The translations under genes and the position numbers were made by a program. The notes beneath the pieces are model-generated. The model saw nothing but the letters and a program-made list of their open reading frames with translations, ran no database searches and was not told the DNA's origin. From M55B127 sp034521955 (GTDB lineage: Bacteria; Bacillota; Halanaerobiia; Halanaerobiales; M55B127), in contig JAXHLT010000003.1 of assembly GCA_034521955.1 (NCBI GenBank), positions 372,001 through 436,000 on the forward strand: a stretch of DNA of 64,000 bases. The letters are read 5' to 3'. This document shows positions 52,971 to 62,065 of this stretch, one piece after another (the stretch's first letter is position 1; every line of letters begins with the position of its first letter).

Positions 52971-53765
52971 ATGAATAAAATTAGTAATACAAAATTATTT
53001 ATATTTGATATGGATGGAACAATTTATCTAGGAGATAATTTAATTGATGGTGTAAAAGATCTATTAAAAAAATTGGATAATCAAAATATTGAATATATAT
53101 TTTTAACAAATAATTCATCCAAAAATTCTGATGATTATAAATTAAAGTTGAAAAAATTAGGGATTGAAACCACAAAAGATAAAATTGTAAATGCTGGTGA
53201 AGTAACAGCTGCCTATCTAAAAGATATAAAAGAAAAAGATGAAAAGAATGTTTATGTAGTTGGAACTCAATCTTTAGAAGATGTTTTTGAAAATTATGGT
53301 TTTAATGTAGTAAAATCTAGAGATAATGTAGATTATTTAGTAGTTGGATTTGATACAACTTTAACCTATCAAAAATTATGGGATGCTCATTATTTAATTA
53401 ATAATGGTGTAAAATACTATGCTACAAACCCAGATAAAGTATGTCCTTTAGAAGGTGGCAAATCAATGCCTGATTGTGGGGCAATTACTAACCTTTTAAA
53501 AACCTCAACTGGAAAAGAACCGATAGTAGTAGGTAAACCTAGTGAACTAATGATAAATTATATTTCTAATAATTATGATACACCTAAAGAAAATATTACA
53601 ATGGTAGGAGACCGATTATATACAGATATTAAGATGGCAGTAAATGGTGGTATAAACAGTATATTAGTATTAACCGGTGAAAGTAATAGAAGTGATTTAG
53701 AAAGTTCTAGTATAAATCCTGATCATGTAGTAGAATCAGTTGTAGATATATCAAAATTATTATAG
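52971..53765 (+). CDS. HAD-superfamily subfamily IIA phosphatase (NagD/AraL-like)
   Basis: A 264-residue phosphatase. Motif I FDMDGTIYLGD, motif II IFLTNNSSKN, and the C-terminal MVGDRLYTDIKMAVNGGI are clear. Family members dephosphorylate sugar phosphates, phosphoglycolate or glycerol phosphate; the surrounding glycerol genes make glycerol phosphate a reasonable guess. ATG 52971 follows AAGGAGA; the upstream ATG 52953 precedes that site and is rejected. Followed 12 bases later by glpQ. Confidence 0.88.
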   Translation: MNKISNTKLFIFDMDGTIYLGDNLIDGVKDLLKKLDNQNIEYIFLTNNSSKNSDDYKLKLKKLGIETTKDKIVNAGEVTAAYLKDIKEKDEKNVYVVGTQSLEDVFENYGFNVVKSRDNVDYLVVGFDTTLTYQKLWDAHYLINNGVKYYATNPDKVCPLEGGKSMPDCGAITNLLKTSTGKEPIVVGKPSELMINYISNNYDTPKENITMVGDRLYTDIKMAVNGGINSILVLTGESNRSDLESSSINPDHVVESVVDISKLL

Positions 53766-53777
53766 AGGTGAAATAAG

Positions 53778-54497
53778 ATGACAGACATTATAGCTCATAG
53801 AGGTTCATCAAGTTCAGCACCAGAAAATTCTAAAGCATCACTTCTGCAAGCCCTTAAAGATGGAGCAACAGGAGTAGAAATTGATCTACAGTTAACATCA
53901 GATAATGAAGTAGTGGTTATACATGATGAAACAATAGACCGTACTTCTAGTGGGCTTGGATTTGTAAAAGATATGACTTTAAAAGAATTAAAAGAATATG
54001 ATATTGGTAGTTTTTTTGATCCAAAGTTTAAAGCAGAACGAATTATAACCTTAAAAGAAGCACTTGAACTTTTAAAAAACAGTAAAATTATAAATATCGA
54101 AATCAAAAAGATGGTAAACTTTAACCATAATATTGAAAAAGAAGTAGTTAAAGTTTTAGAGGGTTTAGACTTAAATAATAAAATTATTGTTTCATCTTTT
54201 AATCATGACTCATTAGATATTATAAAAAATATTAATAATAAAATTATAACAGCTCCTTTGTTTTATGCGAGAGTTCATAATCCGTGGGAATATGCAAAAA
54301 GATTAGGTAGTAAGTATCTACATTTATACTATAAAGCTGTAGACAATAAACTTATCCAAAACTGCCATAAAAATAATATAAAAGTAAATGTCTTTACTGT
54401 TGATAAAAAAGAAGACCTAAAAAAGATGATTGAATTCAATGTTGATGGAATCATAACTAACTATCCATTAAGGGCCTTAGAAATACTCAAAAAATAA
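53778..54497 (+). CDS. glpQ: Glycerophosphodiester phosphodiesterase (cytoplasmic)
   Basis: Hydrolyses glycerophosphodiesters to an alcohol and glycerol 3-phosphate. IIAHRGSSSSAPENSKAS, GVEIDLQLTSDNEVVVIHDE and DRTSSG hold the catalytic His, Glu and Asp residues. No signal peptide, so it works inside the cell (UgpQ type), on substrates brought in by Ugp. 239 residues is normal. Confidence 0.93.
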   Translation: MTDIIAHRGSSSSAPENSKASLLQALKDGATGVEIDLQLTSDNEVVVIHDETIDRTSSGLGFVKDMTLKELKEYDIGSFFDPKFKAERIITLKEALELLKNSKIINIEIKKMVNFNHNIEKEVVKVLEGLDLNNKIIVSSFNHDSLDIIKNINNKIITAPLFYARVHNPWEYAKRLGSKYLHLYYKAVDNKLIQNCHKNNIKVNVFTVDKKEDLKKMIEFNVDGIITNYPLRALEILKK

Positions 54498-54524
54498 AAA
54501 GGTCTTAAAGGAGATGATGATATT

Positions 54525-56021
54525 TTGAAAATTGTAATTATAGGGGCAGGTGTTATTGGATCTGCAATCGCAAGGGAACTGTCTAAATATAAAGTGGAGA
54601 TAACATTAATTGATAAAAAAGCAGATGTTGCCTGTGGAACTTCTAAAGGAAATTCAGGTATAATTCATGCTGGATATAATGCTGACTTTAATACTTTAAA
54701 GGGAAAAATGAATGTTGAGTCTAATCCTCACTTTGATCAAATCTGTGAAGACTTAAATGTTCCCTTTAAAAGAAATGGTTCACTTGTTGTAGGTTTCAAT
54801 GAATCTGATTTAAAACATCTGAAAGAAAAAAAACAAAACGGTGAAAAAAACGGTATTAAAGGCCTTGAAATAATTAAGCGTGATGAACTACTAGAAATGG
54901 AACCAAACTTAAATAAGGATGCAAAATACGCCTTATATGCACCTTCTGCAGGTATAATATCTCCTTATGAATTAACTATTGGATATGCAGACAATGCTGT
55001 AATTAATGGAGCTCAAGTTTTACTTGAAACCGAAGTTATTGATTTAATAATAGAAGATAAAACTATTAAAGGTGTTAAAACAAATAAGGGAGATATTGAG
55101 GCAGATTTTGTAATAAACTCAGCTGGACTGTATGCTGATAAGATAGCTAATTTAGCAGGTGAGAACATTGAAATTACTCCAAGAAAAGGGGAATATCATC
55201 TATTTGATAAAGTTTATGGTGACCTTATTAACCATACCCTTTTTCCAATGCCAACTGAAAAATCAAAAGGTATCTTAGTTCTACCAACAGTTCACGGTAA
55301 TCTATTAATAGGTCCTAATGCTAATGTTATAGATGAAAAAGATGATTTATCTACTACACAAGTGGGTTTAGATGAAGTAATGTCTGGTGCCAAAAACCTT
55401 GTACCTAACTTACCTAATAATGGTGTAATTACCTCTTTTTCAGGACTTAGAGCATCACTACCTAAAGAAGATTTTCATATTGATTATGCTAAAAATATTA
55501 AAGGTATGATAAATTTAATTGGAATTCAATCACCTGGTTTATCTTCAGCACCAGCAATTGCAGATAAAGTGGTAAACATGGTAAGAGAAATGCAAAAAAA
55601 TGAATTACAAGAGAAAAAAGACTTTCAATTTAAAAACCCAAAATATCCTCATTACCATGAATATGAAGAAAAAGGTAAGGTTGATAAATGGCAGGAAATA
55701 ATAAACAAAGATAAAAATTATGGTGAAATAATATGTAGATGTGAACATGTTAGTAGAGGAGAAATAATAGACGCAGTTAACCGACCTGTACAAGCCAAAA
55801 CATTAGATGCTATAAAAAGAAGAACAAGAGCAACCTCTGGTAGATGTCAGGCAGGTTTCTGTGGACCAAGAGTATTAGAAATACTGTCAGAGCAGCTTAA
55901 AATTGATCCATTAGAAGTAACCAAAAAGGGTGCTGGTTCAAATATATTAAAGACAAGATCAAAAGAACTGATCTTAAACAAAAAGACAGATAAAGTAGGT
56001 GACAGCAATGAAAAACTATAA
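54525..56021 (+). CDS. FAD-dependent glycerol-3-phosphate dehydrogenase-like protein with BFD [2Fe-2S] domain
   Basis: A 498-residue flavoprotein. The N-terminal VIIGAGVIGSAIARELSKY binds FAD, in a DAO fold through about residue 370. A C-terminal BFD-like domain with CRCEHVSRGEI and CQAGFCGPRV (four Cys) binds an iron-sulfur cluster. This layout is that of GlpA-type anaerobic glycerol-3-phosphate dehydrogenases, although no separate GlpC is present. Start TTG 54525 behind AAAGGAGA. It overlaps the next gene by 14 bases. Confidence 0.88.
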   Translation: MKIVIIGAGVIGSAIARELSKYKVEITLIDKKADVACGTSKGNSGIIHAGYNADFNTLKGKMNVESNPHFDQICEDLNVPFKRNGSLVVGFNESDLKHLKEKKQNGEKNGIKGLEIIKRDELLEMEPNLNKDAKYALYAPSAGIISPYELTIGYADNAVINGAQVLLETEVIDLIIEDKTIKGVKTNKGDIEADFVINSAGLYADKIANLAGENIEITPRKGEYHLFDKVYGDLINHTLFPMPTEKSKGILVLPTVHGNLLIGPNANVIDEKDDLSTTQVGLDEVMSGAKNLVPNLPNNGVITSFSGLRASLPKEDFHIDYAKNIKGMINLIGIQSPGLSSAPAIADKVVNMVREMQKNELQEKKDFQFKNPKYPHYHEYEEKGKVDKWQEIINKDKNYGEIICRCEHVSRGEIIDAVNRPVQAKTLDAIKRRTRATSGRCQAGFCGPRVLEILSEQLKIDPLEVTKKGAGSNILKTRSKELILNKKTDKVGDSNEKL

Positions 56022-57285
56022 TATGATAGTTATTGGTGCTGGTCCTGCAGGAATGGCAGCTGCTTTAGAGGCAGACAAAAATGGTCTTGATAAGATCTTG
56101 ATTATTGAACGTGATGAATATATTGGTGGTATTTTACCTCAGTGTATTCACAATGGTTTTGGTTTAGAATACTTTGATGAGGAACTGACCGGACCGGAAT
56201 ATGCCCATCAGTTTATAGAAAAACTTAAAAGTTCTAATATAGAAGTTATGACAGAAACAATGGTTTTAAATATTACTGAAAACAAAGTTATAACAGCTGT
56301 AAATAAAGAAGATGGTGTTCTTAGATTAAAGTCTAAGACTGTAATTTTAGCCATGGGTTGTAGAGAAAGAACTAGAGAAAATATTAAAATACCCGGTGAA
56401 CGTCCAGCTGGTATTCTTTCTGCAGGTACAGCTCAACGATATACAAATATTGAAGGTTATCTTCCCGGTAAAGAAGTAATAATCTTAGGTTCAGGTGATA
56501 TTGGATTAATTATGGCCAGAAGAATGAAACTTGAAGGTGCTAATGTTAAGGCAGTACTGGAAATAATGCCGTACTCATCTGGGCTTGTAAGAAACAAGGT
56601 TCAGTGTTTAGATGATTTTGATATTCCTTTAAAGTTAAGTCATACAATAACTAGAATTGAGGGAAAAAATAGAATAAAAAGAGTAGAAGTAGCTCAAGTA
56701 GATGAAAATTTAAATATTATAGATTCTTCAAAAGAGTGGGTTAACTGTGATACCCTACTTTTATCAGTTGGTTTAATACCGGAAAATGAACTTTCTAAAT
56801 CAATGGGACTAAAACTACATCCTGTAACAGGTGGAGTATATGTTAATGAAAATCGGGAGACTAATATCAGTGGTGTATTTGCAGCTGGTAATGTACTACA
56901 TGTCCATGATCTAGTTGACTGGGTATCAGAGGAAGCAGAGATTGCAGGCCGTTCTGCCGTAGATTACATTAACAACAGTTTAGAAAAGAGAACAAATAAA
57001 ATTAATTTAATACCTGATCAAAATGTAACATATACTGTCCCACAGACAATAGATTACAAGTTAAAGGATAAAAAGTTTATTAAAATATTTATGAGAGTTA
57101 AAAAACCTATGGAAGATGTAAAAATAAACTTTATCCATGGTGATAATAATTTAGTAAGTTTTAAGAAAAAAATTGTAATGCCTGGTGAAATGGTTACTGC
57201 AAACCTACCCAAGGCTTTGATAAATGATAAAATGAATGAAATAAAAGTATCAATAACTAAAATGGTGGGTGAAAAAAATGGCTAA
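56008..57285 (+). CDS. FAD/NAD(P)-dependent oxidoreductase of the glp module
   Basis: A 425-residue pyridine-nucleotide-disulfide-type flavoprotein. MIVIGAGPAGMAAALEAD near the start binds FAD, and VIILGSGDIGLIMARRMKLEG in the middle binds NAD(P). GGILPQCIHNGFGL resembles proteins that accompany GlpA-like enzymes. It likely passes electrons from glycerol 3-phosphate oxidation to NAD or an acceptor protein. ATG 56008 follows TAGGTGA; GTG 55999 overlaps it and is rejected. It overlaps the following gene by 8 bases. Confidence 0.88.
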   Translation: MKNYNMIVIGAGPAGMAAALEADKNGLDKILIIERDEYIGGILPQCIHNGFGLEYFDEELTGPEYAHQFIEKLKSSNIEVMTETMVLNITENKVITAVNKEDGVLRLKSKTVILAMGCRERTRENIKIPGERPAGILSAGTAQRYTNIEGYLPGKEVIILGSGDIGLIMARRMKLEGANVKAVLEIMPYSSGLVRNKVQCLDDFDIPLKLSHTITRIEGKNRIKRVEVAQVDENLNIIDSSKEWVNCDTLLLSVGLIPENELSKSMGLKLHPVTGGVYVNENRETNISGVFAAGNVLHVHDLVDWVSEEAEIAGRSAVDYINNSLEKRTNKINLIPDQNVTYTVPQTIDYKLKDKKFIKIFMRVKKPMEDVKINFIHGDNNLVSFKKKIVMPGEMVTANLPKALINDKMNEIKVSITKMVGEKNG

Positions 57286-57652
57286 AAATGATATAATATG
57301 TACAGGTTGTCCAAAGGGATGTAGAGTTACGGTTGATGTAGAAGATGATGAAATAAAAGATGTGTATGGTTATGAATGTCCTACAGGAAAAGAATATGCC
57401 ATTAATGAATTTAAAAACCCAACCAGAATTCTACCTACAACTATTCGAGTTAACAATGGTGAATTTCCTTTAGTTCCAGTAAAAACTAAAAAAGCCATAC
57501 CAAAAAGTTTATTACTTAAAGCTATGGATGTAATTGCTGAAGTTGAAGTTCAAGCCCCAATTAAAATTGGAGATGTATTAATTGAAAATATCTTGGATAC
57601 AGGGGTAGATATTGTTGCAACTCGAAATATAGAAGAAAAAACGGGAGGTTAA
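57278..57652 (+). CDS. DUF1667 iron-sulfur-type protein
   Basis: A 124-residue protein with ICTGCPKGCRVTV (C-x2-C-x3-C) and a fourth Cys in YECPTGKEYA, an arrangement able to hold a [4Fe-4S] cluster. The DUF1667 family always accompanies GlpA-like and NAD-flavin oxidoreductases, as here. Its role is unproven; electron transfer is likely. ATG 57278; the in-frame GTG at 57269 overlaps the GGGTGA ribosome site. Confidence 0.88.
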   Translation: MAKNDIICTGCPKGCRVTVDVEDDEIKDVYGYECPTGKEYAINEFKNPTRILPTTIRVNNGEFPLVPVKTKKAIPKSLLLKAMDVIAEVEVQAPIKIGDVLIENILDTGVDIVATRNIEEKTGG

Positions 57653-57656
57653 ACCA

Positions 57657-58223
57657 TTGAAAAAAAGTCTCGAAGAATATTTCGAAGACTTTAATATTAT
57701 TGCCGGCATTAGTGATGACAAAAGACTTGATAAAGCTCTATATAGTAAAGTTTTAGGAGTTTTTTTGCTGAATGCAAAGCTTACTAAATTAGATCAATAT
57801 GCAAAAAAATGTAAAGAACATGATAAAAAGTTATTCTTACATCTTGATTTGATGAAAGGAATGAACTCTGATAAAGAAGCAATAAACTATTTAGCAGAAA
57901 ACAAACTTTGTGATGGAATAATAACTACTCATAAAAATTTAATAGAACATGCCAAAAGTGAAGGACTATATACAGTCCAAAGAATATTTGTTTTAGATTC
58001 TGGTACAATTAAAAACGGGATCAACAGTCTTAAAAAAGTAAGACCTGATGCTGTTGAAATTCTTCCTGGACTTATGGCACCTCATTTTTTAAATCAACTC
58101 ACAGTTGAAATTGATATACCCTTTATTGCTGGAGGATTAATTAGAACTAGAAAAGAGGTTGATGCTCTTTTTGATAAAGGTGTATTTGCAGTATCTACAA
58201 GTAAAGATGATCTTTGGTACTAA
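57657..58223 (+). CDS. glpP: Glycerol uptake operon antiterminator GlpP
   Basis: RNA-binding regulator that, with glycerol 3-phosphate bound, prevents termination in leaders of glp genes in Bacillus. 188 residues, TIM-barrel type: IIAGISDDKRLDKALYSK, LFLHLDLMKGMNSDKEAINY, PDAVEILPGLMAPHFLN and FIAGGLIRTRKEVD. Start TTG 57657 behind GGGAGGTT. It is the last gene of the operon. Terminator hairpins in the leaders at 47292, 50601 and 50823 are candidate targets; binding is inference. Confidence 0.92.
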   Translation: MKKSLEEYFEDFNIIAGISDDKRLDKALYSKVLGVFLLNAKLTKLDQYAKKCKEHDKKLFLHLDLMKGMNSDKEAINYLAENKLCDGIITTHKNLIEHAKSEGLYTVQRIFVLDSGTIKNGINSLKKVRPDAVEILPGLMAPHFLNQLTVEIDIPFIAGGLIRTRKEVDALFDKGVFAVSTSKDDLWY

Positions 58224-58235
58224 AGATCTTTAAGG

Positions 58236-58270
58236 ATGGGATAAGTATAATAACTTATCTCATATTTTTT
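58236..58270 (+). terminator. Terminator after glpP
   Basis: An 11-bp stem ATGGGATAAGT / ACTTATCTCAT (one G-U) with loop ATAATA, followed by A and seven T. Confidence 0.9.
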
Positions 58271-58298
58271 TGCTATTTATAAAAGGGATTTATCTAAT
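58270..58298 (+). promoter_or_regulatory. Promoter of asnS
   Basis: TTGCTA (58270-58275) and TCTAAT (58293-58298) are spaced by 17 bases. The leader then has no T-box core sequence. The asnS ribosome site AGGAGG (58346-58351) is 13 bases from the ATG, a long spacing. Confidence 0.6.
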
Positions 58299-58364
58299 AT
58301 TCAAGAATATATATAAGGAATTGTATAAATTTTTTAAATGATAATAGGAGGTTTTTAATAAACA

Positions 58365-59756
58365 ATGGATTATTTTAAGAAAGAAAAGATAAAGGATATT
58401 TTACAAGGTAATGTTGAATCATTTGATGATGTAATTGTACTAGGCTGGGTAAAGACTAAAAGAGTTTCAAAAAATATTGCTTTTTTAGAAATTAATGATG
58501 GATCTTCAGTTAAGAATTTACAGATTGTTATCTTAGATCCTGAAAAGTTTGATTTAGAAGAATTAAACCGAGGATGTAGTGTAAGAATTCAAGGTTATTT
58601 AGAAGAAGTACCAAATCGTGAACAAAGCATTGAAATGAAAGCTAACGAGATTAAGTTAGTTGGTGAAGCTCCTGAAAACTATATACTTCAGAAAAAAAAG
58701 CACACCTTTGAATTTTTAAGAGAGATTGCTCATTTAAGACCTAGAACAAAAACCTTTAGTACAGTTAACAGGTTTCGTAATAAAATAGCTAATGCTATTC
58801 ATAAATACTATCAAGATAAAGGTTTTCAATATATTCATTCTCCAATTATTACTGCAAGTGATGCAGAGGGTGCAGGAGAAATGTTTAAGGTAACAACTCT
58901 TGATTTTGATAACCTACCAAAAGATGATAAAGGTCAAATTGATTATACAGAAGACTTTTTTGGTGAACAGACTGGTCTAACTGTAAGTGGTCAACTTGAA
59001 GCAGAAGTAATGGCAACTGCATTAGGTGATGTTTATACTTTTGGGCCAACCTTTAGGGCAGAAAACTCAAATACAACCAGACATGCTTCTGAATTCTGGA
59101 TGATAGAACCAGAAATGGCATTTTGTAACTTAGAAGAGATGATGGATGTAATAGAAGATTTCATTAAATACTTGTTTAAATATGCTTTAGAAGAAGCAGC
59201 AGAAGAAATGGATTTTTTTGATAATAATATTGAAAAGGGAAGAAAAGAAACCTTAGAGAATATTATAGATTCTACTTTTGCAAGAATTACATATACAAAA
59301 GCTATAGATATCTTAAAAGAAGCTGACCAAGACTTCGAGTTCCCAGTTAAGTGGGGTATGGACTTACAGACCGAACATGAAAGATACTTAACTGAAAACC
59401 ACTTTAAAAAACCAGTTTTAGTAACAGATTATCCAAAAGGTATTAAAGCTTTTTATATGCGTATCAATGAAGATGATGAAACCGTTGCAGCAGTCGATTG
59501 TTTAGTCCCTGAAGTAGGAGAAATAATCGGTGGAAGTCAAAGAGAAGAAAGATATGATGTTTTAAAAGAACGCATGGAAGCAGATGGAATGGATCTAGAT
59601 AAATATAGTTGGTTTTTAGATCTTAGAAAATATGGTACAGTTCCGCACTCCGGGTTTGGATTAGGTTTTGAAAGAATTCTTATGTATATCTCAGGTATGA
59701 AAAATATCAGAGATGTCATTCCATTTCCAAGGACCCCGGGCAATGCTAAGTTCTAA
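58365..59756 (+). CDS. asnS: Asparaginyl-tRNA synthetase
   Basis: Class IIb synthetase, 463 residues. The N-terminal OB anticodon-binding domain reads VIVLGWVKTKRVSKNIAFL. FLREIAHLRPRTKTFSTV is motif 1, TFGPTFRAENSNTTRHASEF is motif 2, and HSGFGLGFERILMYISG is motif 3. AsnRS rather than AspRS is suggested by the IGGSQREERYDVL segment. The 3' end overlaps the next gene by 14 bases. Confidence 0.94.
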   Translation: MDYFKKEKIKDILQGNVESFDDVIVLGWVKTKRVSKNIAFLEINDGSSVKNLQIVILDPEKFDLEELNRGCSVRIQGYLEEVPNREQSIEMKANEIKLVGEAPENYILQKKKHTFEFLREIAHLRPRTKTFSTVNRFRNKIANAIHKYYQDKGFQYIHSPIITASDAEGAGEMFKVTTLDFDNLPKDDKGQIDYTEDFFGEQTGLTVSGQLEAEVMATALGDVYTFGPTFRAENSNTTRHASEFWMIEPEMAFCNLEEMMDVIEDFIKYLFKYALEEAAEEMDFFDNNIEKGRKETLENIIDSTFARITYTKAIDILKEADQDFEFPVKWGMDLQTEHERYLTENHFKKPVLVTDYPKGIKAFYMRINEDDETVAAVDCLVPEVGEIIGGSQREERYDVLKERMEADGMDLDKYSWFLDLRKYGTVPHSGFGLGFERILMYISGMKNIRDVIPFPRTPGNAKF

Positions 59757-61602
59757 AAAGTATATAATAGTTTCTTTATTAGTAATACTTGCTATAGTAA
59801 CTTTTATCAACAGCAGTACTTTTGCTGAGGATATAAGTCTTAAATATGATACAGTAGTTTATAGTGGACAGCCTTCCGGGGTATTTGCAGCTGTAAGTGC
59901 AGCCCGGAATGGTATGTCAACACTATTAATTCTAAAAAGAGATAATCCAGGTGGTTTAATGACTTATGGTGGTTTAAACTACCTGGATTTAAATTATGAT
60001 AGTAAGGGTAAGATAATTAATAGGGGTATGTTTTTTGAGTGGTATGAAAGAATGGGTAAAAAACAAAGCTTTAGTTTTAATAAAATAACTGAAAGTTTTA
60101 ATGAAATGTTAAAAGAAAGCAATGTAGATCTTATAAGAGAAGCTAAACTACTAGATTTAGACGTTGAAAAAAATCATATAAAACAAATAACAATAAGAGA
60201 TAAAAGTAATAGATATGAAATAAGTGCTGACTATTTTATTGATGCAGATCAGGATGGGAATTTAGCTTTCTTAGCAGGGGCTGAGTTTTTTAATTTTGGA
60301 TCTGATATAAATTTAAAAAATAGATTTATGGCACAGACTTTAGTTTTTAATATTGATAATATTGACTTACAAAAATTTAAAAAAGATATTAGAAGTAATC
60401 GATATGGTCCTTCATATTTAAATCAAAATCTTGCCTATGGATTTAAAGAGATCGCTAAAGTATATCAACCTTATAATGAAATGGTTAAACTACGAGGTTT
60501 AAATATTATTTTACATGAAAATAATAATGGAAACTACCATGGTTCTATAAATGCACTTTTAATTTTTGAACATAACCCACTTGATAAACAAGAACTTAAA
60601 GAAGCCTATCAACTTGGGAAAAGTGAATCCAGACATATATTTAAGTTTTTACAGACAAACTTATCTGGTTTTGAAAGTACTGAACTTCAAAAACCTGCTG
60701 AAGAGCTTTATGTAAGAGAATCAAGACATCTTATAGCAGAATATATAGTTAAAACAAGTGATTTATTGGAAAACAAAGTGTTTAATAATTCAATAGCTCT
60801 TGGCTCTTATCCACTCGACTATCAGGCTTCTGAACCAGCTTATGAAGGCTTTGTACAGTTCAATCCAAATGTTTATGGAATACCCTATCAATCAATTTTA
60901 CCTAAAACTGTTGAAAATTTAATGGTTGTATCCCGCAGTACTGGAATGAGCTCTCTAGCAGCTGCCAGTGGACGCGTACTGCCAATAAGAATGAATACTG
61001 GAGCTGCAGCTGGTAAAGCAGCTTCATTAGCAAAAGAACATAATATATCATTAAAAGAATTAGATAAAAACAAGAATCTAATTAAACATATCCAGGATTA
61101 CATGGGACTTGATTTAAATAAATATAGTAATACATCTCCAATACTAAAAAACGACAAGTACTATCCATATTTAAAAGAGTTAATAAATTTAGGGCTATTA
61201 ATTGGTGGTTATCAAAATAACTTTAGATTAAATGAATCAATTACAGAATATGAGTTTTCACAGCTTTTAATTAAAGGTATGAAAAGAAGACAGTCCCCAA
61301 TTTTGTATGAATGGGTACCCGGTGGATTGGAATCTATAAGTTCTAGAGATAAATTGGATAGAAATAATGCCTATAGATTATTACTAGCTGCTAGTAGTCA
61401 TCGTATAGACAAAATAGATAGATCAAATTACTATAATGTTTTAATTGATGAAAATCTTATTCCAAATGATATTGAAGAATTAATTAAAGAAAACAGGCTT
61501 TTAAATAGAAAAGAAGCATATTATTTAATTGGTTATTATTTAAAACAGGAAAAATTAAGTGAAGAATTAAAAAAATACAGGGGAATTGAAAATGAAAATT
61601 AA
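59743..61602 (+). CDS. Exported FAD-dependent oxidoreductase with SLH-like C-terminal repeats
   Basis: A 619-residue PF12831-type flavoprotein. A Sec signal (YIIVSLLVILAIVTFINSST, cleavage near FAED) precedes the FAD-binding TVVYSGQPSGVFAAVSAARN, which has GxPxG in place of the usual GxGxxG. ADYFIDADQDGNLAFLAGAE and VVSRSTGMSSLAAASGRVLP are also seen in the family. After about residue 462 a degenerate S-layer-homology repeat appears (YYPYLKELINLGLLIGGYQN, then LNESITEYEFSQLLIKG), with a second weaker one behind. ATG 59743 follows AAGGA and overlaps asnS; ATG 59713 would put residues ahead of the signal peptide. Confidence 0.82.
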   Translation: MLSSKKYIIVSLLVILAIVTFINSSTFAEDISLKYDTVVYSGQPSGVFAAVSAARNGMSTLLILKRDNPGGLMTYGGLNYLDLNYDSKGKIINRGMFFEWYERMGKKQSFSFNKITESFNEMLKESNVDLIREAKLLDLDVEKNHIKQITIRDKSNRYEISADYFIDADQDGNLAFLAGAEFFNFGSDINLKNRFMAQTLVFNIDNIDLQKFKKDIRSNRYGPSYLNQNLAYGFKEIAKVYQPYNEMVKLRGLNIILHENNNGNYHGSINALLIFEHNPLDKQELKEAYQLGKSESRHIFKFLQTNLSGFESTELQKPAEELYVRESRHLIAEYIVKTSDLLENKVFNNSIALGSYPLDYQASEPAYEGFVQFNPNVYGIPYQSILPKTVENLMVVSRSTGMSSLAAASGRVLPIRMNTGAAAGKAASLAKEHNISLKELDKNKNLIKHIQDYMGLDLNKYSNTSPILKNDKYYPYLKELINLGLLIGGYQNNFRLNESITEYEFSQLLIKGMKRRQSPILYEWVPGGLESISSRDKLDRNNAYRLLLAASSHRIDKIDRSNYYNVLIDENLIPNDIEELIKENRLLNRKEAYYLIGYYLKQEKLSEELKKYRGIENEN

Positions 61603-62065
61603 TGAAAGTTATTTAAACTCTCCGTTAGGGCTGTTGAAATTAACCGTTAAAGATGATAAGTTAGTATCAATTATTTATGAAAATAATAAATTTAAAACAG
61701 AAGGTATTAATTCAAATAATAGTGATTTAATCTTAGATACAAAAAAGCAGTTAAATGAATATTTTAAAGGTCAAAGAAAAGATTTTGATATTTCTTTAGA
61801 CATACAGGGAACTGAATTTGAAAAAGATATATATAGGACCCTTATGGATGTCAAGTATGGTGAAGTAACAACTTATAAGAAGTTGGCGCAAAGAAGTGGC
61901 CATCCAAAAGCTTATCGTGCTGTTGGAACTGCTCTAAAGAAAAACAAAATTCCAATTATAGTTCCGTGTCATCGGGTTTTAAAGTCTGATGAAAGTATTG
62001 GTAATTATAATGGGGGAAAATGGAGAAAAGAAAAACTTTTATCTATAGAAGGTTTTTTAAGCTAA
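61592..62065 (+). CDS. ogt: Methylated-DNA-protein cysteine methyltransferase
   Basis: Repairs O6-alkylguanine by transferring the alkyl group to its own cysteine. The active site PCHRV is intact, with TEFEKDIYRTLMDVKYGEV and GHPKAYRAVGTALKKNKIPI before it. 157 residues is the Ogt size. ATG 61592 follows AGGGGA; the TTG at 61586 touches that site. The start overlaps the preceding gene by 11 bases, and the 3' end overlaps a convergent gene by 9. Confidence 0.94.
   Translation: MKINESYLNSPLGLLKLTVKDDKLVSIIYENNKFKTEGINSNNSDLILDTKKQLNEYFKGQRKDFDISLDIQGTEFEKDIYRTLMDVKYGEVTTYKKLAQRSGHPKAYRAVGTALKKNKIPIIVPCHRVLKSDESIGNYNGGKWRKEKLLSIEGFLS

Noticed and set aside
58224..58364. T-box riboswitch before asnS
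   Set aside because: No T-box core sequence and no long specifier stem; the leader is short and AT-rich.
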